A DNA stretch of 43,346 nucleotides, from the IMG/VR virus record IMGVR_UViG_3300034105_001793, positions 1 to 43,346 of that record. The stretch is one strand, 5' to 3'. A program made the translations under genes and the position numbers. The notes under the pieces were generated by a model. It made no database searches. It saw nothing but the letters and a program-made list of their open reading frames with translations, and was not told where the DNA came from. Below are positions 32,730 through 41,372 of the stretch, piece after piece. The DNA comes from a virus. The stretch's first letter is position 1. Every line of letters starts with the position of its first letter.

Positions 32730-33599
32730 AATAGTTTCTTTTTTGTGTTTTACATTCGCTAACTGTATTTGGGAAATAGATGATTCAGTTTTTTTATTAT
32801 AATCTTTCTTTTTTATATCAAAAAATGTTTTTTTGTCTCTTTTGTCTTTGATTTCCACCATAGACGAAGATTCATTGTCAGAATATAAACCTTTTACATC
32901 AGCTGCTGGATTTGTTGTGAAACCTATTCCCAATGGATAAATTTCTCCAGTTAATAAACGATATACATGACTGCCATCATCAAGTTTACCAGCGCCACCA
33001 TAAGCTTTAAGCTTTCTGCGCATTTCTTCAAAGTGTTTTGGATTACTGATAATCTCAGCGTCTTTTAAATCAGCGCCTCCAACAGCTATCACGAACTCAC
33101 TGAAACCAACTTCCCAACTAGTAGATATTGATTGATAAAGAGAGTCTTGAGGATCTACTGATCTTTCTATAAGCTTGGCAAATTCTTTGTTTGCGTATTT
33201 ATAAACAACAGCGCCCAAAGCAATGTTGTAAGGATCTTTTTTAGCTAAAGCTTCTTCAATTTCAATCAAAGAATTTGTTCCATACTCACTAAAACCAGCG
33301 CTTACGATATGGCCAACGACTTTGCCTTTATCATGTTCGATATTAGTCGGCTTGTGCAAAAAGTTTTTAATTACTCTTGCAGCTGTTGCCGAATCCATTC
33401 CATCATCATTTTTATTAAACTTGTTGACTATCGCCGCATTAAAAGCAACACCAATCAAATCTATATTCTCAGAGAAGTCTATATCTTGAGGAAGCAATGG
33501 TTTTAAGTTTTCAAGCGAAGCTTTCGACATAAAAGATTCATCACCTTTAACACACGATATCAAAGATGATTCGAATTTAGTAGTGTATTTATACTTCAT
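32037..33599 (-). CDS. Prohead maturation protease fused to scaffold
   Basis: This 520-residue protein combines two functions. Residues about 45-175 look like a phage prohead serine protease: H89 in NIEHD (general base) and the serine-rich QSISTSWEVGF (residues 156-166) that holds the nucleophile, probably S159 or S161. After a linker, residues about 291-520 are helical and charged with coiled-coil character (TKAEEEAAAAIKDREELK, VEKLQADIGQASQRIAEFE), typical of scaffold that is later degraded. The start ATG at 33599 overlaps the portal stop (ATGAAGTATAA); the longer frame to 33647 is not preferred. An internal ATG at 32729 could make free scaffold. Confidence 0.85.
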   Translation of the reverse strand: MKYKYTTKFESSLISCVKGDESFMSKASLENLKPLLPQDIDFSENIDLIGVAFNAAIVNKFNKNDDGMDSATAARVIKNFLHKPTNIEHDKGKVVGHIVSAGFSEYGTNSLIEIEEALAKKDPYNIALGAVVYKYANKEFAKLIERSVDPQDSLYQSISTSWEVGFSEFVIAVGGADLKDAEIISNPKHFEEMRRKLKAYGGAGKLDDGSHVYRLLTGEIYPLGIGFTTNPAADVKGLYSDNESSSMVEIKDKRDKKTFFDIKKKDYNKKTESSISQIQLANVKHKKETIMDIEEVLSELKDLLVEKKFSEEAVANMTSTFAEAIKQKDIEYRASLTKAEEEAAAAIKDREELKASVEKLQADIGQASQRIAEFENFKKQEEAIACFNARMEVIDNSYDLDDQDRKVLLDELKSLDFSDEAFASYQDKLSIMWKHKNKEVKASYEKNIQDRIDAEVAKKLASVSTASETKTDKELAEEALEKAQASESGLPNSNEESSKEVKSLREKFASAFDRKNIIIS

Positions 33600-35598
33600 T
33601 GATTTTTTGGGAGTGATATAACAACGCTGCTGAATAATCATCTTCAATCTGATGTTCAGAAGCTATTTCTAGAACTTCTGGGATTGTTGATAAAGAGGCT
33701 ATTTCGTCAAAGTTGTTTACACAAGAAGATGCCGTAGCTTCCCAACAATTTAATTCTTTAGAAACAGCTATAGAATGAGACAACTGTTCAAGCATTTCAT
33801 GCTGTTGGTTATTTAACTTTTTCAACTTTAACTTACTCTTCAGTTCTTTTTCCATACTGGCTTTAACAGCTTCAATATTCTTGATTACTGCTTGAATATT
33901 TTTTATAGAAAAATTGGCTTTTGTAATTGGTATGCCAGTTGTTCCTTCTGGTCTTCCTGCAACCTTGTTTGTTTGATTGATCGTCGCCTTGTTAGCATTT
34001 GGATCTTTCGGCGGTGGAATAACAGGAACACCACCAACAATTGGATTATAATAGCCATCTTCTCTTTCCTTGACGAATCCTTCTTGAGCAGGAGCAATGT
34101 CTTCGGCTTTTGGAAACTGTCCAGTATGGAACATTTCCATTCCTTGCTGCGGAGTAATGATTCCAAGCTCCATAAGGCGTGTAGAAACGCGCATAAGCTG
34201 GGTTTGATCTCTGATATCAATATCTCTGAAGTGAGCCGTAGGAGAGTTCTTTAAGCCCATATCCTTGGCTATTCTACGAATCTCAGGCTGCAAGAAATCA
34301 TTCAAGAATGCGTTTCTCGCTTCTTTTAATCTATCGATAAAAATTTGAGCTTTTACTTCAGTAGCGCTATACTTTTCCTCACCAACAACAATATTCTGAA
34401 GACCTTGCTTGATATCCTCATTCAAGACTTTATATTTATCGGGACCAAGAACCTTATTCAATTCTGGAATTACAAACTCTGCTTTTGTGGTATAATCAGA
34501 AATCAAAACTCTTCCAACGCTTTCGTTTTTGAACAAACCTTGCATCGCCAATAAGTTATTTTGATTAATGCCTCCCTTGTCTGGTTCGGCTCCCATCGTA
34601 ATCAAAAGAATAACGTTTTCGACTGTTCTTGTAATAGCCTGATCCATTTTCTTCAATTCCATTTTAGCATTGATATCTTCAAGCACTGGATAACCGAATG
34701 GAACGGCAAATGGTTCGTAATCTTGCTTTTTATAAAATGAATATGTGAGTTTCAGGGGATCAAGTTCAATTTTTAAACCATCAGAATAATAAGCACCATT
34801 CTTAATGTCTTTTTTCACTTCTGAAGGAAGACCTTCTAAGATATCTTTATCTTCTTGGGTGATTGGATTTTGCAAACGAGCCAATTCATACTCAGAAAGA
34901 ATTTTTTCATAAGCTCCAGTATTAAAGGTCGAACCTCTTTTAGCGACTACATCAAATGGATTTAATAAAATATACTTAACTGGAATTTTATTCACCATAG
35001 ATGTGATATCTCCAATTTGTCGCATCACTTTAGTGTAGTCATCGACTTGGAATTTACCATCTACTCTATAAAGGAAAATATTACCACTGCGATAATACTC
35101 ACGGAAGTATTGATCTTTTAAATTCCACAGCTTAATTTTCTTAAACCATTCTGTGAAAAAGTCTCTGCTTTTTTGAGATCCACCTTCAAAATAAATTTCA
35201 GTATTGGCAAACTCTGCCATGATATCAATAGCGTTTCTGAATATAGCAATATTAGCATAAGCTTTTTGGCAAAGCTCAATAGCTTCTCGCACATTGACTC
35301 CATCCATTGCATAACTATATGGCAACAGTCCATTTCGGATGCTGCTGAATCTATCGATAGTTCTGTTCAATGCAGATCTATTGATTCTACTGCCGCTTGG
35401 TTCGTTATTGTTTAATCGTCCGTAAGAAGCCTTGGATACGCTGTGTTTAGTAGATGCATCTGAAACATAAAAAGGCTCGCCGCATAACTCTGGTTGATAA
35501 TCATTTTGCGCAGTTGGGCCAACAGGGTTAAACTTGCTTTGACTGATCTGATTCCAGTATTCAGATTTTTTTTCGTATTTACGTTTCGATGATTCCAT
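33589..35598 (-). CDS. Portal protein
   Basis: The 669-residue protein forms the dodecameric DNA entry ring. Supporting segments are the N-terminal Tyr/Asn-rich arm, NVREAIELCQKAYANIAIFRNAIDIMAEFANTEI (about residues 101-135, shown here only as the typical 'N-x-x-V-x-x-A-I-D-x-x-A' helix of portals), YFREYYRSGNIFLYRVDG (wing strand), and MQLITMGAEPDKG and ALQGLF regions before the long C-terminal helix. A C-terminal region rich in Lys and Gln (LKSKLKLKKLNNQQHEM) forms a crown-like helix. It follows the terminase and overlaps the protease start by 11 nt. A GTGTAA element lies 9 nt before its ATG. Confidence 0.88.
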   Translation of the reverse strand: MESSKRKYEKKSEYWNQISQSKFNPVGPTAQNDYQPELCGEPFYVSDASTKHSVSKASYGRLNNNEPSGSRINRSALNRTIDRFSSIRNGLLPYSYAMDGVNVREAIELCQKAYANIAIFRNAIDIMAEFANTEIYFEGGSQKSRDFFTEWFKKIKLWNLKDQYFREYYRSGNIFLYRVDGKFQVDDYTKVMRQIGDITSMVNKIPVKYILLNPFDVVAKRGSTFNTGAYEKILSEYELARLQNPITQEDKDILEGLPSEVKKDIKNGAYYSDGLKIELDPLKLTYSFYKKQDYEPFAVPFGYPVLEDINAKMELKKMDQAITRTVENVILLITMGAEPDKGGINQNNLLAMQGLFKNESVGRVLISDYTTKAEFVIPELNKVLGPDKYKVLNEDIKQGLQNIVVGEEKYSATEVKAQIFIDRLKEARNAFLNDFLQPEIRRIAKDMGLKNSPTAHFRDIDIRDQTQLMRVSTRLMELGIITPQQGMEMFHTGQFPKAEDIAPAQEGFVKEREDGYYNPIVGGVPVIPPPKDPNANKATINQTNKVAGRPEGTTGIPITKANFSIKNIQAVIKNIEAVKASMEKELKSKLKLKKLNNQQHEMLEQLSHSIAVSKELNCWEATASSCVNNFDEIASLSTIPEVLEIASEHQIEDDYSAALLYHSQKINEV

Positions 35599-35607
35599 GT
35601 ACTTATT

Positions 35608-35613
35608 TTACAC
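35608..35613 (-). promoter_or_regulatory. GTGTAA promoter-like element upstream of the portal gene
   Basis: On the minus strand this reads TTTGGTGTAAAATAAGTAC followed by the ATG at 35598; the core ends 9 nt before it. It occupies the 42-nt gap between terminase and portal and would start a head-gene transcript (portal to capsid) that ends at the terminator at 30162-30189. Confidence 0.65.
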
Positions 35614-35640
35614 CAAAAGTCGAAAAGTTAACTTTAAAAG

Positions 35641-38600
35641 TTAATGAATAAACATTGGAACAAATGTAGATTGCACAGTTTCTTGCGGTGTAGACATCAT
35701 ATCATAATATACATTCATCATCCAATTGCCCAACACAAGAGCGGAGTAAGAGTCTTTTCTTGCTTTGTCAGCTCCTCTTTGCTTTTTAAGATTAAGCGGC
35801 AAATCAAAACTTTGAGTTCCTTGTGTTGAACTGGATACTTGAATTAAGGCGCATTGAACTTTAATCGTATCAACACTGTCTTTAAGATGCTCAATAAAGT
35901 CGATCATTTTTGCTCCTTCATTTTTTTCATCGTCAATACGCAAGAATTTTAAATCAGCAATGGGAATGTTTGCTGTTTTTTGTCGAGTGAAGTCATCGTT
36001 CATAGCCATGCTTGCAAACCATATGTTTCTATGATCAAATGCTGACTGCAACAACTCATTCGCATATCTTATCCAAAAAGAACTTGGCTTTCTTAAAAAT
36101 ACGATTCTTTTGGATTCTAAATTATATTGATTTCTAGCATCGCGCAAGGATTTTTCATATTCTTGAGTGTTGTCTAAATCAGCATCAAAACATTCTAATT
36201 TAAAATTGTTCTTTTTGAATAATTCACTTTCGTTGCAAGAATTTAGAAACTGCACTCCACCATTATAGTCTCCTACAACAGCAACCACATTAAATGATGT
36301 CATCAAGTAGTAGAAATACTCAATGTGCTTTTTCAAGTTGGTGCCAGACAAAGCATACGAGTGAACCACGATGCCTGTTCTTTGATTTGGCTGTAGTTTG
36401 ATAACTTGCATAGCGAAATCATCAGAACCATCACTTTCAGACCACGATGGGTCAAACGATACAATGTATTTTGCTTTAGAATCCCCTATTACTTCGACAC
36501 ACTGCCCTTCTCCGTCTGGAACAGTGCATTGAGCCATCTTGCTTACCTTGAAGTATCCAGAGCTATCGTCTGTGAACACAGAGCCGAATTCTCGCTCGAA
36601 CTGTGCAACACTCATGGTAGCTTTTGATTGGTCTAGAAGGTTGGCATCGTAAAGCTGCTCTGGAGCGCAATCATAACTTAAGTGCATAATAACTCTATGA
36701 GCTTTATCTTTTTGATCGGGATTCATAATCAAGTTTTCATACTGCAAATAAAGCTTGTATAAATACTCGAATCGATAACTTGCCGAAGACAGTCCAATGA
36801 TTTTGTTGTGAGGCCAAATATGACGCTCAGATTCTTCCATTTTGCCTTCTTGTATCATCTTGGTTTCTAAATCATAAACTTGTTGTCTTTCAGTAGGATT
36901 TTCTACAACAGCCAAGAACGGTAAAATAACTTCGTTGAGAATCTTTTCTGGCATCAATAAAAGCTCATCGATAATCATTCTTTGGAAACGGAAACCACGA
37001 AGTTTTTCACCATCACCAAGAGGCAGTGCTGTGATTTTACTTCTTCCAATTTCCATAACCCATTCATCATTGCTTTTAGAAACTCTTGTAATACACTGAG
37101 ATAATAATGCAGCTTTGGGACTTCTAGAAATATCTTCGATCTTTCTGAAAATCATCTTTGACTGTCTAAATGATTTACTAATAATCCCAATGTGAACACC
37201 CTGATTAAATATTGCATCTAGAATAGCAAACACAGCTGTTGAGAATGATTTGGAAAGACCTCGCGAATTATGGTGAACAAAACCGTTTCCAACATAACAC
37301 TCTTCATTTTCTACAGTGATATCGACAGATTTAACTAAGCAAGAGTCAATCGATTTAATCTCAGAAAAAATTACATTTTCTTTCTTTATATCTTTTATGA
37401 TACTCTCTGTTTCGAGAGATAAATTTTTTAAAATATTTAATTCATTTTGAGAAAAGCTTTTGCCCCAAGATCCTTTTCGGCCTGTTAATTTTTCTCTTGA
37501 CCCATCTTTCTTTAATATTTCTGAGAAATTTGGAATTAAATTATTTTGATAGTTTCTAGTTTTAGATCTATTAATAATTTTTTCTAAATTGTGTTTTTTA
37601 TGAGGAACTATGAAGTCTATTGAGTTTTTAAATTCGGTAAGAGATTTTTCATCATTTGATATCACTAAATCATAATATGGAACGCCTTTATGCTCTCCCG
37701 ATTTGCGAAGGAAAGATTGAACTCCCATGTTATTTAAAATCATTTTTATCTGACGTAGCAATTCAATAGAAGTATTTTTGATACCCACTTTACTATTCTT
37801 ATCAAGATAGGAAGCATAACCATCAGCATCGAAAACCCCACCAATCAATGCGCAAAGTTCATTTCTAGAACATTGAAGTAAACCATCACATATAACTTTA
37901 TCTTTAGATTTTAAAGACATGTTCCATCCTATTTGTTCTAACCACTTAGATAGTTTTCGATTAAATATTGAATACTCATAAAAGCTTAAATTTTTAGTTC
38001 GCTGACGAGCATAACTTTTAAATTCATTATCGCGAATGAATTTTAAACACATCTCTTGGACTTCATAACTTTCTGAGCAATAATGCACTCCATCTTGATT
38101 TACCCATCCATCGCCCAATACATAACCTAATAAATAAAATAAATAAGGAGATCTTTTGATTTCCGAGCCATTGGTGATATCTTTATTTCCCCATACCTCA
38201 GTTTTTATTTTAATTGGCAAATGATCTCCAATTGACAGATCTTGTATATTTTTAAATTCAAAATTTCCATTGTTATAAGCAAGAACCTTATGTCCAATTT
38301 TAGCTTTAAAAGAATCGCCAGATTTTAAATGAATACTTAATCCCTGTTCTTTTGGATTAAACTTTTTATCTAAAACTAAATTAATATTATTTCTAGATCT
38401 GACAGATTCTCCGACGTTAATATCTTTGATCTTTTTAAATCCTTCGCTAGATAAAACGTATTCATTTTCCTCCAAACACCAAATGCCTAAAAAGTAATCC
38501 GTTTCCATCATAGACTTGATTGCTATATGTTGGAACGGGAATAAACTAACTCCAGTGATTAATTCGGTGGCAAAAGATGGATTCTCTCGCAAGAATTTAT

Positions 38601-38712
38601 ATAAAAGAACCTTTGCTTTTTTCTCTTCTATAAAACCTTTGCAATCAAGAATTTCTTTATTTACATTGTTGAATTTTTTATTTAATTTCTGCGATCCTTC
38701 TTGCCAACTCAT
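35641..38712 (-). CDS. terL: Terminase large subunit containing an intein
   Basis: This is the packaging motor ATPase and headful or cutting nuclease. The 1023-residue precursor contains a 404-residue intein (residues 79-482); the spliced protein has 619 residues. After splicing, IW joins SRGLSKSFS, restoring a Walker A loop of the S-R-G-x-[GS]-K-S type used by T4-like terminases. Walker B is MIIDELLL (D582-E583). The C-terminal RNase H-like nuclease begins at YIVSFDPSW (D754), with VVGDYNGGVQF supplying another acidic residue. Without splicing the ATPase is interrupted. It overlaps the upstream ERCC4-type nuclease gene by ATGA. Confidence 0.94.
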   Translation of the reverse strand: MSWQEGSQKLNKKFNNVNKEILDCKGFIEEKKAKVLLYKFLRENPSFATELITGVSLFPFQHIAIKSMMETDYFLGIWCLEENEYVLSSEGFKKIKDINVGESVRSRNNINLVLDKKFNPKEQGLSIHLKSGDSFKAKIGHKVLAYNNGNFEFKNIQDLSIGDHLPIKIKTEVWGNKDITNGSEIKRSPYLFYLLGYVLGDGWVNQDGVHYCSESYEVQEMCLKFIRDNEFKSYARQRTKNLSFYEYSIFNRKLSKWLEQIGWNMSLKSKDKVICDGLLQCSRNELCALIGGVFDADGYASYLDKNSKVGIKNTSIELLRQIKMILNNMGVQSFLRKSGEHKGVPYYDLVISNDEKSLTEFKNSIDFIVPHKKHNLEKIINRSKTRNYQNNLIPNFSEILKKDGSREKLTGRKGSWGKSFSQNELNILKNLSLETESIIKDIKKENVIFSEIKSIDSCLVKSVDITVENEECYVGNGFVHHNSRGLSKSFSTAVFAILDAIFNQGVHIGIISKSFRQSKMIFRKIEDISRSPKAALLSQCITRVSKSNDEWVMEIGRSKITALPLGDGEKLRGFRFQRMIIDELLLMPEKILNEVILPFLAVVENPTERQQVYDLETKMIQEGKMEESERHIWPHNKIIGLSSASYRFEYLYKLYLQYENLIMNPDQKDKAHRVIMHLSYDCAPEQLYDANLLDQSKATMSVAQFEREFGSVFTDDSSGYFKVSKMAQCTVPDGEGQCVEVIGDSKAKYIVSFDPSWSESDGSDDFAMQVIKLQPNQRTGIVVHSYALSGTNLKKHIEYFYYLMTSFNVVAVVGDYNGGVQFLNSCNESELFKKNNFKLECFDADLDNTQEYEKSLRDARNQYNLESKRIVFLRKPSSFWIRYANELLQSAFDHRNIWFASMAMNDDFTRQKTANIPIADLKFLRIDDEKNEGAKMIDFIEHLKDSVDTIKVQCALIQVSSSTQGTQSFDLPLNLKKQRGADKARKDSYSALVLGNWMMNVYYDMMSTPQETVQSTFVPMFIH
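37267..38478 (-). mobile_element. Intein with LAGLIDADG homing endonuclease in terL
   Basis: The element encodes 404 residues. It begins with C79 (CLEENEYVLSSEGFKKI, splicing block A) and ends CYVGNGFVHHN followed by Ser as the +1 extein residue (blocks F and G). A block B-like IGHKVLAYN lies about 60 residues in. Two LAGLIDADG-type motifs, LGYVLGDGWV and LIGGVFDADGY, at intein residues about 116-125 and 211-221, mark a homing endonuclease of the two-motif class that appears intact. The insertion point is immediately before the Walker A Ser, a conserved site that limits loss of the intein. The AT-rich coding matches the phage. Confidence 0.93.
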
Positions 38713-39647
38713 TTGGAACCCCTTTCGTAATAATCCATAACCTTGTTATCTAAGAAATACTGTATGTCAGTATTCCACAACTCTTTTCCGCAAACCAATA
38801 GTTTTGGAATTAGTATTTGACTATTCCCTCTACTTCCGCTAAAAACAAATTGGCAACAGTCTCTATATTCGTGTTGCAGTTCTTTCATCACATGAAAGGC
38901 ATAATCAAGATTATATCTCTTTGGTGAGTGAGCATTTCTTTCTGACATTCGATATAAATCGCATTCAGTGACAATAAACAAATAAGATCCAAGATCTCTA
39001 CATCTTTGAAGTTCTCTACTGAATCTTTTGTAGCCGACTGTCATGGTAGAACAAAAATCAGCGAATGATTTTCTGTCTACATAAGTATAATTATAATCGT
39101 CACCGCTTACGGCATAATCTCCGACATCTAATTTAAGACTCTTGGAGTTTTTAAACTCTAACGGCTGCTGTTCTCTTGTGTCTACATATATCTGCACATC
39201 GCGGCAATCATTATGAAATGCTTGTGGCAAATTAGCGGGGAACATAGGTTCCACATCACATAGTTTACAAACTTTTGAATAGCTTCCGAAAACTTCTTTA
39301 TAAATATGCATAGAAGGCAAGCTGGAAGTGAAAAGCTCAATAGTGTTCGGGCCATATATTAATTGTTTCTTTTTTATTCTTTTTTTCAAGCAAGAAATTA
39401 TATAAGGCTCAACTTCTTCAATGGGAGCCGTTTCACACCACTCGATTAATTGTTTATATGTAGTGAAATCTCTTTCAAAGTAGTCTTCATAATTTTTGAA
39501 TTGCAGTAAGCATCCAGTTAACTTGTTTTTTCTTTGAAAATGCTTTACATAGTAATCCCCAAGCATCATATCGTGTTTTTTGATATGAGCATGTAGGCTT
39601 TTTAACAGAGGAAATGATTCCTCGCACTCTTTACAATCAAATGACAT
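38709..39647 (-). CDS. ERCC4-type nuclease with an N-terminal C2H2 zinc finger
   Basis: The 312-residue protein begins with a C2H2 finger: C5-x2-C8, H21-x3-H25. The C-terminal half has VDTREQQPLEF (D156, R158, E159), then VGDYAV (G176-D177), then VDRKSFADF (D191-R192-K193, D197). This matches the GD-x(n)-(E/D)RK-x3-D core of the XPF/ERCC4 nuclease family, which cuts branched or structured DNA. A second cysteine pair, C127-x2-C130, lies between. It sits between the small-terminase candidate and terL with 11-nt and 4-nt overlaps, so it is co-expressed with packaging genes and may resolve branched DNA before packaging. The pathway is inferred. Confidence 0.82.
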   Translation of the reverse strand: MSFDCKECEESFPLLKSLHAHIKKHDMMLGDYYVKHFQRKNKLTGCLLQFKNYEDYFERDFTTYKQLIEWCETAPIEEVEPYIISCLKKRIKKKQLIYGPNTIELFTSSLPSMHIYKEVFGSYSKVCKLCDVEPMFPANLPQAFHNDCRDVQIYVDTREQQPLEFKNSKSLKLDVGDYAVSGDDYNYTYVDRKSFADFCSTMTVGYKRFSRELQRCRDLGSYLFIVTECDLYRMSERNAHSPKRYNLDYAFHVMKELQHEYRDCCQFVFSGSRGNSQILIPKLLVCGKELWNTDIQYFLDNKVMDYYERGSK

Positions 39648-40689
39648 CTTCTTGTGAAATTCCTAGTATTCTGCTTTTCCATTCAGCCATTCCCTCTAAG
39701 CGATGAGCTTCCTCTTTGATAAGAGCTTTCTGCATCTCCGCGATATTAACCATGTTGATTCTCTCTTCTTCGTCTTGAAAGGATTGAACCAAAGAAAGAA
39801 TTGATGCATTTTCTTTGTGTCTACTTTTCATACGTTCAGAGCGATCACCCTGAAGCTTTTTAGTAAGATTTTCAATTCGAGTTTCGCACTGATGGTATTC
39901 AGAACTTTTTGCTTTAATAATCTCAGATAGGCGCACGCTCATTTCTTCTTGATCATTTGTAATGTCAAAAATATCATTAAGTTTATTCAAGTGTTTGCTA
40001 ACGACTTCCAAATTAACAATTTCCTTGCACACGTTCATGTACAAGTTAATTTCATCAGCAGTTAAATCAGGCTTGTCCCAAGTAAGACGGATGAATTCAT
40101 GCTCGAACAATCCCCTATCTTCTTTAGATGTATAATTATTTACAATTTTTAAAAATCTTGAATTATTTAAATTGATACCCAACCTATCTACACATACCTT
40201 ATGTTGCCTATTAATCTTCTCATCCTGCAATTCACTGCCAGTTGCATCGTTGATCTTCTTGACGATTCGGCTCGTCGATTTCGGCGCTACATAACTGTTT
40301 AATCCAACATCACTATCCTGTGATGGGGAATAATCTGGGTTAATTTCATTAATGACGCTAAAGACAGCTCTTTGCTCAAGCGACAACGGTTTTATTTCCT
40401 TGTCAGGAAATAAAATTTCTGCAATGCGCAAAGAAGAAGATCCTCCGTTGGCATGTTCGACAATGAAATCCTTTTGCTGCTTGGTAAACTCGATTCCTTC
40501 TTTTTTTACGCGAGTTGACGTTTTGAACTTCAAGCCAGCTTCAATCATATAAGATCTAATCAGTCTTCCTTCTTTGCTTCTACCGTCGATATCTTGGTTG
40601 TCGAAAACAATTCGGGTAATATCGTTAAGATCTGTTGTTTTTCGATATGTATCTTTGATTTTTTGTTTTTGTTCTTCAGTTAAAGTCAT
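39637..40689 (-). CDS. DNA-binding-type protein, small terminase candidate
   Basis: I do not recognise a family. The 350-residue product has an N-terminal region of about 120 residues with two helix-turn-helix-like segments (KIKDTYRKTTDLNDITRIVF and KDFIVEHANGGSSSLRIAEILF). It then has a helical middle (residues about 190-290, with ISVRLSEIIKAKSSE-type helices) and a coiled-coil tail (LTKKLQGDRSERMKSRHKEN, MQKALIKEEAHRLEGM). N-terminal DNA binding plus helical oligomerisation is the plan of small terminase subunits, and the gene lies two genes before terL. At 350 residues it is about twice the usual size. It overlaps both neighbours. The role is inferred from layout. Confidence 0.5.
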   Translation of the reverse strand: MTLTEEQKQKIKDTYRKTTDLNDITRIVFDNQDIDGRSKEGRLIRSYMIEAGLKFKTSTRVKKEGIEFTKQQKDFIVEHANGGSSSLRIAEILFPDKEIKPLSLEQRAVFSVINEINPDYSPSQDSDVGLNSYVAPKSTSRIVKKINDATGSELQDEKINRQHKVCVDRLGINLNNSRFLKIVNNYTSKEDRGLFEHEFIRLTWDKPDLTADEINLYMNVCKEIVNLEVVSKHLNKLNDIFDITNDQEEMSVRLSEIIKAKSSEYHQCETRIENLTKKLQGDRSERMKSRHKENASILSLVQSFQDEEERINMVNIAEMQKALIKEEAHRLEGMAEWKSRILGISQEDVI

Positions 40690-41372
40690 AAAATTATATC
40701 GTATTCATTAATAATGTTTTCGGCTTTTTCCTTTAACATTTTTTTCAAATTCTTTATCTGCTTGTAACCAGCTTTGCGATTCTTTTCATTGCTTTTATAG
40801 CCCATAAACTTAGCGACTTCTTCTTCGCTTTTATGTTCGAAGAACAGCATGATATAAACTGTGTAGTGAGGTTCGGAAAGTTGCTTCTTTAAAAGATCGT
40901 TTAATTTTAAAACAGAATCACAGAAATCTATGCCCGAATCATGTTTCTGATTAACCTCTTGAGTATGATTCTCCATTGGAAGTGGAAGCTTGATACCATA
41001 GCCAGATTGTTTTCGCTTGGTCCATTTGGCGTATACAGCACAAGAGGAGTTTTGAATACCATTGCTGGTGGCAGCGCATAGATTATCTCCCATATTAAAC
41101 TTGCACTTCATGCACGGCTTAACGTAGTTGGTATAGTTGTTGCGTATGGTATTTTTGATTTGATTGGAAGCTATTCGAGCAGCCCAAGGCTCCAATGGCT
41201 TTGTTTGATCCCACATGCTCCACTTGTTATAAATGTGGATCTTAATGTTCTGAGATACATCGTCAAAATCAAACCAATTAATAGCTTTTAACTGCCATTT
41301 TTTTTTAAATTTTTGAACTACCAAATCAATGATATCGGAACAATCCTCGTATGTTTTTAAATTATTCTCCAC
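40686..41372 (-). CDS. Sigma-70-like RNA polymerase sigma factor with a cysteine-rich insertion
   Basis: The 228-residue protein has sigma region 2 at about residues 33-82 (FDFDDVSQNIKIHIYNKWSM, then PWAARIASNQIKNTIRNNY), the -10 recognition and melting region. Its region 4 helix-turn-helix is at about 165-215 (YTVYIMLFFEHKSEEEVAKF). Between them is an unusual insertion with four cysteines, C87-x2-C90-x8-C99-x11-C111, probably binding zinc. The start is a GTG overlapping the zinc-ribbon gene by 11 nt, so the two proteins are probably made together. It is a good candidate for the factor that reads the GTGTAA promoters. ECF-like size, but the insertion is not part of normal ECF factors. Confidence 0.72.
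   Translation of the reverse strand: MENNLKTYEDCSDIIDLVVQKFKKKWQLKAINWFDFDDVSQNIKIHIYNKWSMWDQTKPLEPWAARIASNQIKNTIRNNYTNYVKPCMKCKFNMGDNLCAATSNGIQNSSCAVYAKWTKRKQSGYGIKLPLPMENHTQEVNQKHDSGIDFCDSVLKLNDLLKKQLSEPHYTVYIMLFFEHKSEEEVAKFMGYKSNEKNRKAGYKQIKNLKKMLKEKAENIINEYDIIL

Noticed and set aside
33600-33647. Sixteen-residue N-terminal extension of the protease-scaffold gene
   Set aside because: The extension overlaps the portal coding end. The ATG at 33599 in the ATGAAGTATAA overlap is a better start.
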